Source: an uncultured Mollicutes bacterium (GTDB lineage Bacteria > Bacillota_I > Bacilli_A > Acholeplasmatales > Anaeroplasmataceae). Taken from it: a stretch of DNA of 64,000 nt. Below the pieces are notes generated by a model, which worked only from the letters and a program-made list of their open reading frames with translations, made no database searches and had not been told where the DNA came from. Location: NCBI GenBank assembly GCA_945923475.1, contig CAMELE010000003.1:48823-112822 (forward strand). The letters run 5' to 3'. Positions within the stretch are counted from its first letter, which is position 1. Each line of letters begins with the position of its first letter. Below, piece by piece: positions 8,067-17,300 of this stretch. The position numbers and the translations under genes were made by a program.

Positions 8067-10088
8067 TTATTTTTTTAATAAGTCTATAGCCTTTTGATTT
8101 CCAACACGTAATAATGAAATATGTGCAGTATCATTATCTAAGATTGAATTATATGTGTTAGCATCAATTTGTGGAGTTTTAATAGATTTTTTTGTTAATT
8201 TTAAGCGAGTATATTCATCTTTACTATACATATCGTTAAGTCCTGTCAATGCGACTAAAGTCTTTTTATCTAAGCCCTTTAAAGCGGTTAAAATCGTAAT
8301 AAGATTTCCATCATCCTTAAAGCTTCTACTTATATAAATCATATCGTATTTCTTTAATTGTTCTAAATTCAAGGCTTGAATTGGCAATCTATAAGCCGCA
8401 TTTATATTTAATTTTTTTGATAAATATGTTTTAGGATGATATCCCCACTTAACACTTTCTAAAACATCTACATTTAGCTCCTTATCTATGGTATCTAAGC
8501 ATGAAGAGATACCAACTAAATCTGCTCCATTTGTAGGCGCAACAAGAAGGACATTTTTAATATTTTCCTTCTTTAAAACCATCTCAAATAAAGCCTTCGT
8601 ATCAAGTGCGGCCTTTAAATAAAATCTAGTTAAATATTCTAGTGCTCCCTTGTCAGATTCTGTTTTTATCGTCTTTATATCCAAATAAGGATTTAATCTA
8701 ATATTACTCTTGCTAGATTCATCAACGAAACTTAAATAAGCATCAATTGGGCTCAAACCTTTATCACAAAACTCAATATTATGAATCTCATTGTAGGAAG
8801 GTATAGGTTTATACTCTAACGTTGCAAATTTCTTATTAAGCAAACTACCTAATGCTTTAATCATTAAATTGCTTAATGGAGTTACATTTAAGCAATTATC
8901 AGAAAAAGTCGCTTTAAAAGACATATCATCTAAAGCCTCATATTCTAAATACTTATTATCGCATTTAGCAATATAAAATTTATCCTCATCTAATAAAGCT
9001 TCTTTATACTTAAAATAATTTGATGATGAACAAATTGATGATTGTCCATCAAGCTTTTCATCACTAATCTTAAATACTCCATCGTTATAATATAAATAAT
9101 AATTTATTCCATTTAGTGTTTCATATTGAGGAAGCCCTAAGAACATTTTTAATGCCATTTTAAGTATTTCAATATCTCTTGTATCTATCATTGAAGCATC
9201 GGTTGCATTATCTGTTAAGAAATAATCGCCATTACCTAAATCCTTAACATATCTACTATTAACCTTTAATACTGCTTTTGTACCTGAAACACCTTTTTTC
9301 ATAGCATAGCATACGTCTCTTAATATTCCTTGACGCTTTTCATCATTGATAAGTTTAAAGCTACATGTTGGAGTAAAATCACGCTTAATACTTAAAGTTC
9401 CTTCATTATATGATAAGCTAAAAGAATTTAATCCACCAAATCCGTATGTGCCATTTGATTCGAAGCAGTTGTAGTGAGAAAATGCTACATCCTTCTTCTT
9501 CATTGTTGTATCAACATAGCCATTTGCAATTATTAAATTACGACATTCTTTTTTAGAAACACGAAAAGCATCCTTAAAGTCATCAACTAAAACATATTGG
9601 TTATTTTTCTTACCAACATAAAGAGGCTTTTTCATATTTAGTAGCATTACATATACATCATCATCAACGTTTCTGAACCAGCCATCAAAATAATCCTTAA
9701 ATCCCTTATCTTGACATAAAAATAGACCAGAATCAACATATTCTATTTCAATTTCAGAATTAAAATAATTAGTATTTTCTAATATAGCCATCATCATATC
9801 CTTAGACATTGTACTTGCAAATGCTGGATTTTCAGTCATATCAACCTTAACCTTGAGCATATAATCATTGACATTTAAATATCTCATGATATCACCATAT
9901 GCTACAGCATAATATTGCTTACCAAAGTTAGATATCTTTCTTTCATCACTAGAAAGAGTATATGTATCCTCAAGTACCATATCGTATTGATAATTAGGAT
10001 CAAAATCTAGTATATTATCATCCTCAACTAGTCCTGTAATTATTCTTTTATTGTTTTCATTCATTTGATATAGGAATTTCTTAATCAT
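8067..10088 (-). CDS. Unrecognised 673-aa protein with Rossmann-like C-terminal part
   Basis: I do not recognise this family. It has no signal peptide or membrane segment, so it should be cytoplasmic. The first two thirds are acidic and rich in Asp, Asn and Tyr. The last third has an alternating strand-helix pattern: NVLLVAPTNGADLVGISSCLD (about 524-544) resembles a nucleotide or SAM-binding loop, and KKYDMIYISRSFKDDG (about 596) and KKTLVALTGLNDM could be following core strands. This could be a decayed class I methyltransferase fold (inference). It is coupled to a pseudouridine synthase three bases downstream, which fits an RNA-related role. Confidence 0.5.
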   Translation of the reverse strand: MIKKFLYQMNENNKRIITGLVEDDNILDFDPNYQYDMVLEDTYTLSSDERKISNFGKQYYAVAYGDIMRYLNVNDYMLKVKVDMTENPAFASTMSKDMMMAILENTNYFNSEIEIEYVDSGLFLCQDKGFKDYFDGWFRNVDDDVYVMLLNMKKPLYVGKKNNQYVLVDDFKDAFRVSKKECRNLIIANGYVDTTMKKKDVAFSHYNCFESNGTYGFGGLNSFSLSYNEGTLSIKRDFTPTCSFKLINDEKRQGILRDVCYAMKKGVSGTKAVLKVNSRYVKDLGNGDYFLTDNATDASMIDTRDIEILKMALKMFLGLPQYETLNGINYYLYYNDGVFKISDEKLDGQSSICSSSNYFKYKEALLDEDKFYIAKCDNKYLEYEALDDMSFKATFSDNCLNVTPLSNLMIKALGSLLNKKFATLEYKPIPSYNEIHNIEFCDKGLSPIDAYLSFVDESSKSNIRLNPYLDIKTIKTESDKGALEYLTRFYLKAALDTKALFEMVLKKENIKNVLLVAPTNGADLVGISSCLDTIDKELNVDVLESVKWGYHPKTYLSKKLNINAAYRLPIQALNLEQLKKYDMIYISRSFKDDGNLITILTALKGLDKKTLVALTGLNDMYSKDEYTRLKLTKKSIKTPQIDANTYNSILDNDTAHISLLRVGNQKAIDLLKK

Positions 10089-10173
10089 AGTCTAATCTCC
10101 AATCACATTCTAATTAATTATACATTAATTAAACAATTTTTTCCATTATTACCTATGGTATTATTATAATTCT

Positions 10174-11046
10174 TTACTTTTTATATACTCTATAGCAGCC
10201 AATTCCTAAAGCTTTTGGTCCAGTATGACAGCTAATAAGATTAGAAAGATAATCGATATGATCAAGCTGCACATCAGGAAATCTTTTCAAAAGCATTTTT
10301 TTCATCTCCATCGCACCATCTAATTCATCTGCATGAGCTATTGCGAGTTTTAGCTGACCAGATTCTCTTAATTCCTTAAATCTTCCATTTAAATCATCCT
10401 CAATAGCATTTATCATTACCTTTTTAGCAACATTTGAAGATATAACCTTCTTATAGCTATCTAGCTTTCCTCCTTGAATTTGAAGAACAGGCTTTATTCT
10501 TAATAGGTTACCTAAAGCAGCAGCACTAGGAGTTACCCTACCACCCTTTTTTAAAAAATCTAATGTGTCAACCATAATATAAATACTTGAATCTGCGCCA
10601 CATTTTTCTACATGCTCGCAAATCTCTTCAGGTAAAAAGCCTTCTTTAATCATGTCAAGTGCCATTTCAACTGATCCAACCTGAGTAACAGATACAGTTT
10701 TAGGATTAGGAACAAATACCTTTCCTTTATATTCTGCCATTGACATATTGTATGCTTGTGTATATGATGCACTTAAAGCAGAGGATAGGGTAATGTGAAT
10801 TATTGCATCGAATTCCTCTAATATTTTATCCCATAGTTTTGTAACATTATATAGTGAAGGTTGGCTTGTAGAAAGTGTAACACTCTTATTAGCTTCAATA
10901 ATGTCAAAAAACTCTCTTTTGGAAATATTTACACCTTCAAAATACTCCTTCCCATCAATCATAAACGGCATTCCGATAATAAATAAATTATCTATTTCAC
11001 TTTTTTCGATTCCAGAACCAGAATCTGTTACTACTGCTATCTTCAT
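10174..11046 (-). CDS. DegV family fatty-acid-binding protein
   Basis: The 290-aa protein starts KIAVVTDSGSGI, the DegV N-terminal signature. It continues with VTLSTSQPS, HITLSSALSASYTQAYNMS, YIMVDTLDFLKKGGRV and RIKPVLQIQGGKL, all typical DegV blocks. DegV (FakB) proteins hold a fatty acid and, in Gram-positive bacteria, present it to the FakA kinase so that exogenous fatty acids can enter phospholipids. No fakA is visible in the window, so the FakB role is inferred from the family. The gene appears monocistronic, between the orphan gene and nadA. Confidence 0.92.
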   Translation of the reverse strand: MKIAVVTDSGSGIEKSEIDNLFIIGMPFMIDGKEYFEGVNISKREFFDIIEANKSVTLSTSQPSLYNVTKLWDKILEEFDAIIHITLSSALSASYTQAYNMSMAEYKGKVFVPNPKTVSVTQVGSVEMALDMIKEGFLPEEICEHVEKCGADSSIYIMVDTLDFLKKGGRVTPSAAALGNLLRIKPVLQIQGGKLDSYKKVISSNVAKKVMINAIEDDLNGRFKELRESGQLKLAIAHADELDGAMEMKKMLLKRFPDVQLDHIDYLSNLISCHTGPKALGIGCYRVYKK

Positions 11047-11103
11047 ATTTTCTCCTTACTTTTTATCTTTTTATAACATCTATTTTGAATTTCAAAGCAT
11101 TTA

Positions 11104-11140
11104 AAATAAAATAATAGAGTTATGACAACTCCATCATTTT
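11104..11140 (-). terminator. Terminator overlapping the end of nadA
   Basis: In minus-strand RNA AAAAUGAUGGAGUU pairs fully with AACUCUAUUAUUUU (two G-U pairs) around AUGAC-type loop sequence, followed by a short T-rich stretch. The wobbles fit transcription on the minus strand only. Confidence 0.6.
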
Positions 11141-12028
11141 ATTCAAAGCAACAAGCGCCTTTTTTCTAACCTCTTCATCAAGAATAATCTCATTAGTTTC
11201 ATTTTCTAAGCAATTATATACATCCTCAAGCTTAGTCATTTTCATGTTTACACAAGATAGTGAATTACTTCCAAGTATAAACTTCTTATTTGGATTTTCC
11301 TTTTCCATTTGATGAATTACACCCTTTTCGGTAAGTACAATATATGTATCTGCATAATCCGTTTTTACAAATTCAATTAATTGCTTAGTTGAACCAATAT
11401 AATCTGCTAGTTCCAATACATCAAGCTTACATTCTGGGTGTGCAATTACCTTAGAATTAGGATACTTATTCTTAAGAGCAGCAATTTTTTCCTTGGGCAA
11501 GAAATGATGAATTGGACAACAGCCATCCCATACCTCAAATTCATGTCCTAAAAGCTTCATCGCATATTTACCTAAATTTTGATCAGGACAATATAAAATA
11601 TCATATCCATTATCTACATAATGCTTAATAATCTTTACACCATTAGTAGATGTACAAATACAATCACTTAAGGCTTTTACCTCAGCAGTTGAATTAACAT
11701 ATGTGATTATCTTTGTATTTGGATGCTCATCCTTATACTTTTTCAAGGAATCCTTGTTAATCATATCAGCCATTTTACAGCCTGCCTTCATAACTGGTAG
11801 TAATACCTTTTTATTTGGATTTAATATTTTGGCAGTTTCAGCCATAAAATGGACACCACAAAATACTATTATATCCGCATCTGTTGTCATTGCAATTTTT
11901 GAAAGTGCTAAAGAATCTCCTAAATAGTCAGCAATATCCTGAATTTCAGGAATTTGATAATAATGTGCTAAAATAATAGCATTTTTTTCTTTCTTTAGTC
12001 TTTTTATCTCATTAACGTAATCAATCAT
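11120..12028 (-). CDS. nadA: Quinolinate synthase NadA
   Basis: 4Fe-4S enzyme that condenses iminoaspartate with dihydroxyacetone phosphate to give quinolinate for NAD synthesis. The 302-aa protein has AIILAHYYQIPEIQDIADYLGDSL, FCGVHFMAETAKIL, TSTNG, CPDQNLGKY, WDGCCPIHH, HPEC and LTEKGVIHQM, with a conserved-type Cys near the end (SNSLSCVNMKM). These supply the three cluster cysteines. No nadB or nadC is visible nearby, although the three are usually clustered in Firmicutes. The source of iminoaspartate must be encoded elsewhere or come from another enzyme. Confidence 0.94.
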   Translation of the reverse strand: MIDYVNEIKRLKKEKNAIILAHYYQIPEIQDIADYLGDSLALSKIAMTTDADIIVFCGVHFMAETAKILNPNKKVLLPVMKAGCKMADMINKDSLKKYKDEHPNTKIITYVNSTAEVKALSDCICTSTNGVKIIKHYVDNGYDILYCPDQNLGKYAMKLLGHEFEVWDGCCPIHHFLPKEKIAALKNKYPNSKVIAHPECKLDVLELADYIGSTKQLIEFVKTDYADTYIVLTEKGVIHQMEKENPNKKFILGSNSLSCVNMKMTKLEDVYNCLENETNEIILDEEVRKKALVALNKMMELS

Positions 12029-12054
12029 AAATATACCTCGATTTCTTTAAAGCA

Positions 12055-13116
12055 TTAGCTTTGATTAATACGATATAACGCCGTATTAATGAAGGAATCT
12101 AACAACTTCACTGCTTCATCAGCTACCTCTTGCGTAACATATTCACCATGAGCAGGGGCATTACGATATTTTGAAATATATGCTGGTGTGAAGTATGACA
12201 AATATAAATCTAAGATTTCTTCATCCTTAAAAAAGCTTATAATTTTATTATATAAATCATTTTTATCATTTTTTGAATCATTTAGCAAATGATAAATTTT
12301 ACCTATTTCTAAATAACCTAAATTAAATCTATCTTTAGTATATGCTTCCTTTAAATTATCTGGTAACAACTCATATACATCCTCATTTTGCATACCAGTG
12401 AAGATTTTATTTAATATCTCATGTGCCGAAATTTCAATAATTTTAAAGCACTGGGTCGCAATAATGCCAAAGTCAAAAATACCAGCCTCACACAATGCAT
12501 TATATAGTTCAGGTAATGTAAAATACATTGATGCGGCCTTTCGTGGTAATTGTGACAAAGAAATAATCTTTTTAAGAGCTTGCCTAGCAGATTGATAAAA
12601 TGGCATTTCACTACACTTACTAATATAATCCATAGTATAATACTGTCCAACCTTAATAGGCAAATCCATTTTTTTATACTTCATTATACCAAGTGCAACA
12701 TAAATGGATTCCAAAATAGGTAAACTAGATGCAAGTGGTAAAAAAGCTTTAATTATCTTAAGAATTAAATTAACATTCGCATATTTTATAAGCACATTTA
12801 AAACCGAATCTAATTCATCAATACTAATCTCTCCTCGAAACACATATGATCCCTTATTAATAACGAAGCAAGGGTCATTCGTGAAGGCATTTGCAATTTC
12901 AATCACCTTGCGAAGCTTAAATGGATATAAATATTCCTCGCAGTTTTTTCCATCCATCGCATCAATATACATATTATATAAATTCATAGCCTCAAAGGCT
13001 TGAGATAGTTTTGGTTTTTTATTATTTTTTCGATAATCCTCTATAATTTGCTCGGTATATGTCGTAATATCCTTAAAATTATTATATTTTGATATCTTTT
13101 TAAGAATTTCCTCCAT
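12055..13116 (-). CDS. Unrecognised protein with C-terminal HEPN-like motif
   Basis: Helical cytoplasmic protein of 353 aa, family not recognised. Near the C-terminus the segment YISKYRNAPAHGEYVTQEVADEAVKLLDSFI contains R-N-x3-H (RNAPAH) followed by a helix, the layout of the HEPN RNase motif found in many antiphage and toxin proteins. The start ATG at 13116 follows AGGTGAT; a GTG at 13125 is also in frame. It overlaps the end of the 85-aa acidic gene. HEPN proteins often work with a small partner, so a toxin-antitoxin or defence role is possible but unproved; the motif is short. Confidence 0.5.
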   Translation of the reverse strand: MEEILKKISKYNNFKDITTYTEQIIEDYRKNNKKPKLSQAFEAMNLYNMYIDAMDGKNCEEYLYPFKLRKVIEIANAFTNDPCFVINKGSYVFRGEISIDELDSVLNVLIKYANVNLILKIIKAFLPLASSLPILESIYVALGIMKYKKMDLPIKVGQYYTMDYISKCSEMPFYQSARQALKKIISLSQLPRKAASMYFTLPELYNALCEAGIFDFGIIATQCFKIIEISAHEILNKIFTGMQNEDVYELLPDNLKEAYTKDRFNLGYLEIGKIYHLLNDSKNDKNDLYNKIISFFKDEEILDLYLSYFTPAYISKYRNAPAHGEYVTQEVADEAVKLLDSFINTALYRINQS

Positions 13117-13357
13117 CCATATCACCTCGTTTTACCGCTTGTAAAAAATCAATTAAATCATCGGCATATATATCTTGTAAGACAATGTCCTCATCATCCT
13201 CAAGATACTCATTTAAGAAATTAATACCAACCTCATTAGCTAAATCATTGATTAATTTAACCTTAGAATCACTAGCTAAATCCTCTCTTTTAAAAAAAGA
13301 CTTAAACCATTCCTTATTATCTGACCTTTCAAGTCCTTCATCGTATGTTAAAATCAT
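13100..13357 (-). CDS. Small acidic protein of unknown function (85 aa)
   Basis: Encodes an 85-aa strongly acidic protein (EYLEDDEDIVLQDIYADDL) with no membrane segment. I do not recognise the family. Its ATG overlaps the TGA stop of the metalloprotease gene by four bases (ATGA), and its own end overlaps the start of the HEPN-motif gene. The three genes are therefore tightly coupled. Overlaps at both ends support it being a real gene. It could be a partner or inhibitor of the following protein (inference only). Confidence 0.7.
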   Translation of the reverse strand: MILTYDEGLERSDNKEWFKSFFKREDLASDSKVKLINDLANEVGINFLNEYLEDDEDIVLQDIYADDLIDFLQAVKRGDMDGGNS

Positions 13358-14673
13358 TCCTTTACCTCCAATGAAATCTTAGCTTGCTGACTAATATCTA
13401 AAACATTAAAGCTAAAATTTATTCCAGTTCCATCGTAATACTGATAATTTTGATAAATTGTCCTACCAAACTGTAACGATGTTGGTGTATATAAATATAA
13501 GCCTGAAAGACTTCCGTTTAAAACATCAACCTCTAAAGTGCTATTAGCTTTTAACAATGAGACAAATTTATACCTTTCATTCGAATTATTGTATTTAAAC
13601 CCTGTTTGATAGCAATCACTTTCACCTAAGGTCACATTTCCCTTTTCATCATATGCGATTTGAGCATTAACATGGTATACTCTTATTCCAGAGGCTGGAG
13701 TTTGACCAATTCGATACATTTTTTGATCATCATTTACTCCATCCGGAGTATAATAATCAATTAAGAAATATTCATCATAAATAGATGTTATTTCATGATT
13801 TGCGACTAGCAAAACATCTCCTGAATTTACAAACGGATTTAATGTGTATTCACCACTTTCAGTTACAACCCTAGGCTTAGTCCAGCCAAGCAATATTTTT
13901 GATATAGACGCATGATCTCCTTTATTCTTATCCATCATATCAAAGCCATATAATCCACCATTTTGATATTCAGAATAAGAATAATAATCATCTAAACCAA
14001 ATAAATGCCCAGTTTCATGAATAAATGTTGTCGCATCAAGCTCATTTTTTAGCGAATCTAATGGAGCAAAGCTAAAATATTTTACCTTTTTATCATCCCA
14101 TTTTTTACTGATACTAGTCATTCCTGTATAAGCCCACCAAAAATCACTTGAAGCAGATGATGGTTTATTATACACAAGCCATAAAGCATCTATATAACCA
14201 TCATTATCCGAATCATAATTCTTATAATCATAATCATCATTTAAATCTGATAATAGTTCTTCTATCAATAAGCTTAAGCCATCAATCGCACTATCACTAT
14301 ACTTTTCATAATATGTTCCACCCTGATGTGGTAAGTACCAATTTGCAACATCAAATGATAGATGAAGCTTGTGATATGATGACTCCTCATAATACGATTT
14401 TACACTATAAATGGCTGTATCTTCCTTATCACCATTAAAGGCCAAATTTATTTGTTGCCAATTCTCATCTGTTTTATTTTTAGAATAAAAGTTTATTGGT
14501 ACTACCAAAGCCCTTACATTACCAGTGGATGGCATTGCATTTTTAGTATATGGTCCATTATTTTTTAAATTATCAAATTCAAGACCATATGTAATATCAA
14601 TTTTAGTATTGGATAAAAAACTACATGACGACAAAAGAAATGCAAAGATTATTAATATTAGCATTTTTCTCAT
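13354..14673 (-). CDS. M6 family metalloprotease, lipoprotein
   Basis: Surface-anchored zinc protease of 439 aa. It starts with a lipoprotein signal, MRKMLILIIFAFLLSSC, with lipobox LLSSC (Cys about 17). The catalytic motif is HETGHLFGLDDYY (HExxHxxGLxD), with the supporting YYEESSYHKLHL and GFDMMD segments of immune inhibitor A-like (M6) proteases. No propeptide or C-terminal cell wall domain is evident. GGTGGCGAT precedes the start. The substrate is unknown; the family cleaves extracellular proteins. It heads a coupled three-gene set with two unknown cytoplasmic proteins, which is an odd pairing. Confidence 0.87.
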   Translation of the reverse strand: MRKMLILIIFAFLLSSCSFLSNTKIDITYGLEFDNLKNNGPYTKNAMPSTGNVRALVVPINFYSKNKTDENWQQINLAFNGDKEDTAIYSVKSYYEESSYHKLHLSFDVANWYLPHQGGTYYEKYSDSAIDGLSLLIEELLSDLNDDYDYKNYDSDNDGYIDALWLVYNKPSSASSDFWWAYTGMTSISKKWDDKKVKYFSFAPLDSLKNELDATTFIHETGHLFGLDDYYSYSEYQNGGLYGFDMMDKNKGDHASISKILLGWTKPRVVTESGEYTLNPFVNSGDVLLVANHEITSIYDEYFLIDYYTPDGVNDDQKMYRIGQTPASGIRVYHVNAQIAYDEKGNVTLGESDCYQTGFKYNNSNERYKFVSLLKANSTLEVDVLNGSLSGLYLYTPTSLQFGRTIYQNYQYYDGTGINFSFNVLDISQQAKISLEVKE

Positions 14674-14745
14674 ATTATCGCCACCATTCTATGATTTTAT
14701 TCTACCTATTTTTAAAAAAATAAGCAATAGTATATAGTTTAAACT

Positions 14746-15225
14746 CTAATCATTTGCAGTGCTTTTAAATTGATAATTTAATCTATGCTCATCAAAAAAC
14801 CTAGCTAATGCTGGCCAGCTATTTTTATGAATCATAAATTTATATTCTTTTTCTTCGTTATAAACAAAATTAATGTACATATCTGGTGAATATTCCTCAT
14901 CAATTTCTATATAAGCTAATCCTGCATACTTTATCTCTAACTGACCATATGGACCTTCTAAATAAAATCTATTAAAATCAAAGGTAACTGTTTTATATTT
15001 TTGCCTAGACGTTGCAATAAGCCATACCATATATAAAGCAAAATATAAAACAATATATCCACCTAAAATAATAAATAGATAATCAGATATAATTCCTAAT
15101 TTATCACCTAAAATAACAAATAAAACTACAAGTAATACCAAAATACTAGCCCCAATCAATAAAGCTTTTTTAGTAGTTTTATGCATTTTTACAACTAGTA
15201 TATCATTTATCAAATCTATTTTCAT
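14746..15225 (-). CDS. Small membrane protein of unknown function
   Basis: 159 aa. Two hydrophobic segments (about 22-45 and 50-70) are followed by a soluble C-terminal half rich in beta-type residues (YKTVTFDFNRFYLEGPYG, LAYIEIDEEY), perhaps a PH-like domain facing the cytoplasm. I do not recognise the family. Its start overlaps the stop of the 73-aa membrane protein upstream, so they are coupled. A similar one-helix plus soluble domain protein lies at 17260-17802. Confidence 0.65.
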   Translation of the reverse strand: MKIDLINDILVVKMHKTTKKALLIGASILVLLVVLFVILGDKLGIISDYLFIILGGYIVLYFALYMVWLIATSRQKYKTVTFDFNRFYLEGPYGQLEIKYAGLAYIEIDEEYSPDMYINFVYNEEKEYKFMIHKNSWPALARFFDEHRLNYQFKSTAND

Positions 15226-15443
15226 ATAATTCTTTTATCCTTCAAAACACTATAAGCAGTATAAAGTGCTAACCCCATTCCACCTATAAAAAAAACAGCT
15301 CCTAATACAACAAATACTAATGCCGAGGCTTGAACTGTATCATATTTCTTAAGCGTTCTAGTCGCAAGCATAATAAACAATGAGCCTAGCACAAGAATAA
15401 CTCCACATATTATAACAAGTGTATATAATTTTTTTGAAGACAT
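15222..15443 (-). CDS. Small two-helix membrane protein
   Basis: 73 aa with two hydrophobic segments (LVIICGVILVLGSLFIML and ALVFVVLGAVFFIGGMGLAL). The start MSSKKLYT at 15443 is chosen because GAGGTGATT lies just upstream; the longer frame from 15464 would include that signal. Function unknown. It overlaps the following membrane protein gene by four bases. Confidence 0.62.
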   Translation of the reverse strand: MSSKKLYTLVIICGVILVLGSLFIMLATRTLKKYDTVQASALVFVVLGAVFFIGGMGLALYTAYSVLKDKRII

Positions 15444-15485
15444 ACTAATCACCTCAACCATCATTCAATATTATAAACAAACATT

Positions 15486-17300
15486 TTATTCTTGTAAACC
15501 ACGCTTTAAAACCAAAGCGAGTCTGTGATAATACAATAAATAGGCTCCATTTGCTGGTAAATATATTTTTAGATCCTCACGTTCTGTAGAGTTATGCCCA
15601 TTATATAAATATCTATTATTATATTTATCCATTAATGTAATATCAATTGACTCCTTAACATAACCACAATTTAACAAGCAAAGACCCATAAATGGAAAAT
15701 CCCAACCCCAATAGCTAGATAAATCCATTTCATTAATTACTCTTTTTATTGTATTAAACATTTTATCCTTTGATAATCTATCACTTACAAAAAATGAATA
15801 AGGAAATACCTCAGTTGGATGGTCCTTATATAAATCCCTAAAGCTCATGCCGTATGTTTTTAAATATACACCATTTTCCTCCTTAGGCATAATAATATTC
15901 AAAGTATAATCCTTATAATTATATCTAGGATGACCATATAATTTTATATCAATTGTTTCTTGTCTAGATAATACATATCTAAAATATTCTAGTTCGAATG
16001 TAGGATTTATACATCTATCAACTGGAATCGATTCACAAGCCTCAAGCTCAGGATCCAAAAGTTGATATTTAGAATCCTTAAAAGTAAATAAAGAAATCAT
16101 AAAATCAATCGTATTTGAAATAACTGGCTCATACTTTTTCAGTAATTCAATATCATTATTTATCTCAAATATTTTTTGTAAAAAATAAACAATATGTGGT
16201 GCTTGCCATATTAATAGTGGGCCAATATTAGATGGTGAATCTAAGCCATCAGGAGCTGTCATTTTAGGAAATCTAGCACCTTTATATCCGTTTAATTTAG
16301 CCCGAGAAATAGCTTTTGGCAAAGCATCTAGGTAATAATCAAGACTCTTAAGCAAATCCTCTATATGTCCTGACTCAAGCATCCATAATGAATGAATAAG
16401 ATGCATTTCTAAATGAAACTTGGAATTCCAATTATTATAAGTTAAACCTGACTCAGAAGGAGGATAGATTCCTGATGCATTTACATGACATAAATATTTT
16501 GATAAAATCATTCTTCTAACTAATTCATCATCATCAATTATGAGTTCTGTATCCTTTTCCCAAAAGCTATTGAGCATTTTTCCTTCCTTTATATAATCTA
16601 AGGATAAGCTTAATTCAACACTTCCTCTTTCAAAACATAGCCTATTACCAATAAGTTTATAGGGTTTATTTGCTTGGATATTTAATTTTAACGAATTCGT
16701 ATCATCATATTTTATAATAATACAATCATTTAACAATTTAACATCAGGTATTAAATCATCTCGATAGCCTTTTTTAACATAGGATGGATATAAAAATTCA
16801 ATTTCTAAATTTAAATTTCCATCTAATTTATAATTAAGTTCATCATGATCCTGATAGATTAAAGCCTTAGTAGAGATTTTATCATTATTATAATTAAATG
16901 TTGACTCTAGTATTCCTTCGTATAAATCCAAGCTTTGGTCGATATTAGAAACATTTTTTAGTAAAATTGGACTATCATTATCCTTTAATATTACATGCAT
17001 AAAATTATATTTAAAAGGATATTGCCTTCTCAATGAAAAGGCTTCTTCATTATTAATATTAAAAAGCATATATCCTTTACCATCTATATATGATAGTTTA
17101 ACATCTTTAATATCTTTTTTATAAAACCAATTTTTATTAGACATTGATGTTAATGGAATATCCTGATAGATAGTATGAAACGACTGACTCGTAGTCGCAT
17201 CAAATGTCATTGCAAAGTCACCATTTCCAATAGTTAACGGATTATTTACATCTATATCATTAATTTTTAAATTGTATTTTTGGACAACTTCCTTTTTCAT
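15486..17300 (-). CDS. Six-hairpin glycosidase-like protein, cytoplasmic
   Basis: 604 aa without signal peptide. The N-terminal half looks like a beta-sandwich (ENGV, NPLTIGNGDFAMTFDATT, FSLRRQYPF). The C-terminal half has the (alpha/alpha)6 barrel pattern: YNNWNSKFHLEMHLIHSLWMLESG, GYKGARFPKMTAPDGLDSPS, GPLLIWQAPHIVYFL and SSYWGWDFPFMGL. This resembles GH65/GH95-like intracellular enzymes acting on oligosaccharides. NGDFAMTFDAT is the type of entry segment seen in such proteins. The substrate is not known; given the pectin genes in the window, a pectin or hemicellulose oligosaccharide is a reasonable guess. It overlaps the upstream 180-aa gene by 41 bases. Confidence 0.7.
   Translation of the reverse strand: MKKEVVQKYNLKINDIDVNNPLTIGNGDFAMTFDATTSQSFHTIYQDIPLTSMSNKNWFYKKDIKDVKLSYIDGKGYMLFNINNEEAFSLRRQYPFKYNFMHVILKDNDSPILLKNVSNIDQSLDLYEGILESTFNYNNDKISTKALIYQDHDELNYKLDGNLNLEIEFLYPSYVKKGYRDDLIPDVKLLNDCIIIKYDDTNSLKLNIQANKPYKLIGNRLCFERGSVELSLSLDYIKEGKMLNSFWEKDTELIIDDDELVRRMILSKYLCHVNASGIYPPSESGLTYNNWNSKFHLEMHLIHSLWMLESGHIEDLLKSLDYYLDALPKAISRAKLNGYKGARFPKMTAPDGLDSPSNIGPLLIWQAPHIVYFLQKIFEINNDIELLKKYEPVISNTIDFMISLFTFKDSKYQLLDPELEACESIPVDRCINPTFELEYFRYVLSRQETIDIKLYGHPRYNYKDYTLNIIMPKEENGVYLKTYGMSFRDLYKDHPTEVFPYSFFVSDRLSKDKMFNTIKRVINEMDLSSYWGWDFPFMGLCLLNCGYVKESIDITLMDKYNNRYLYNGHNSTEREDLKIYLPANGAYLLYYHRLALVLKRGLQE

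Noticed and set aside
13100..13116. GTG start at 13125 for the HEPN-motif gene
   Set aside because: It falls inside the AGGTGAT signal of the ATG at 13116.
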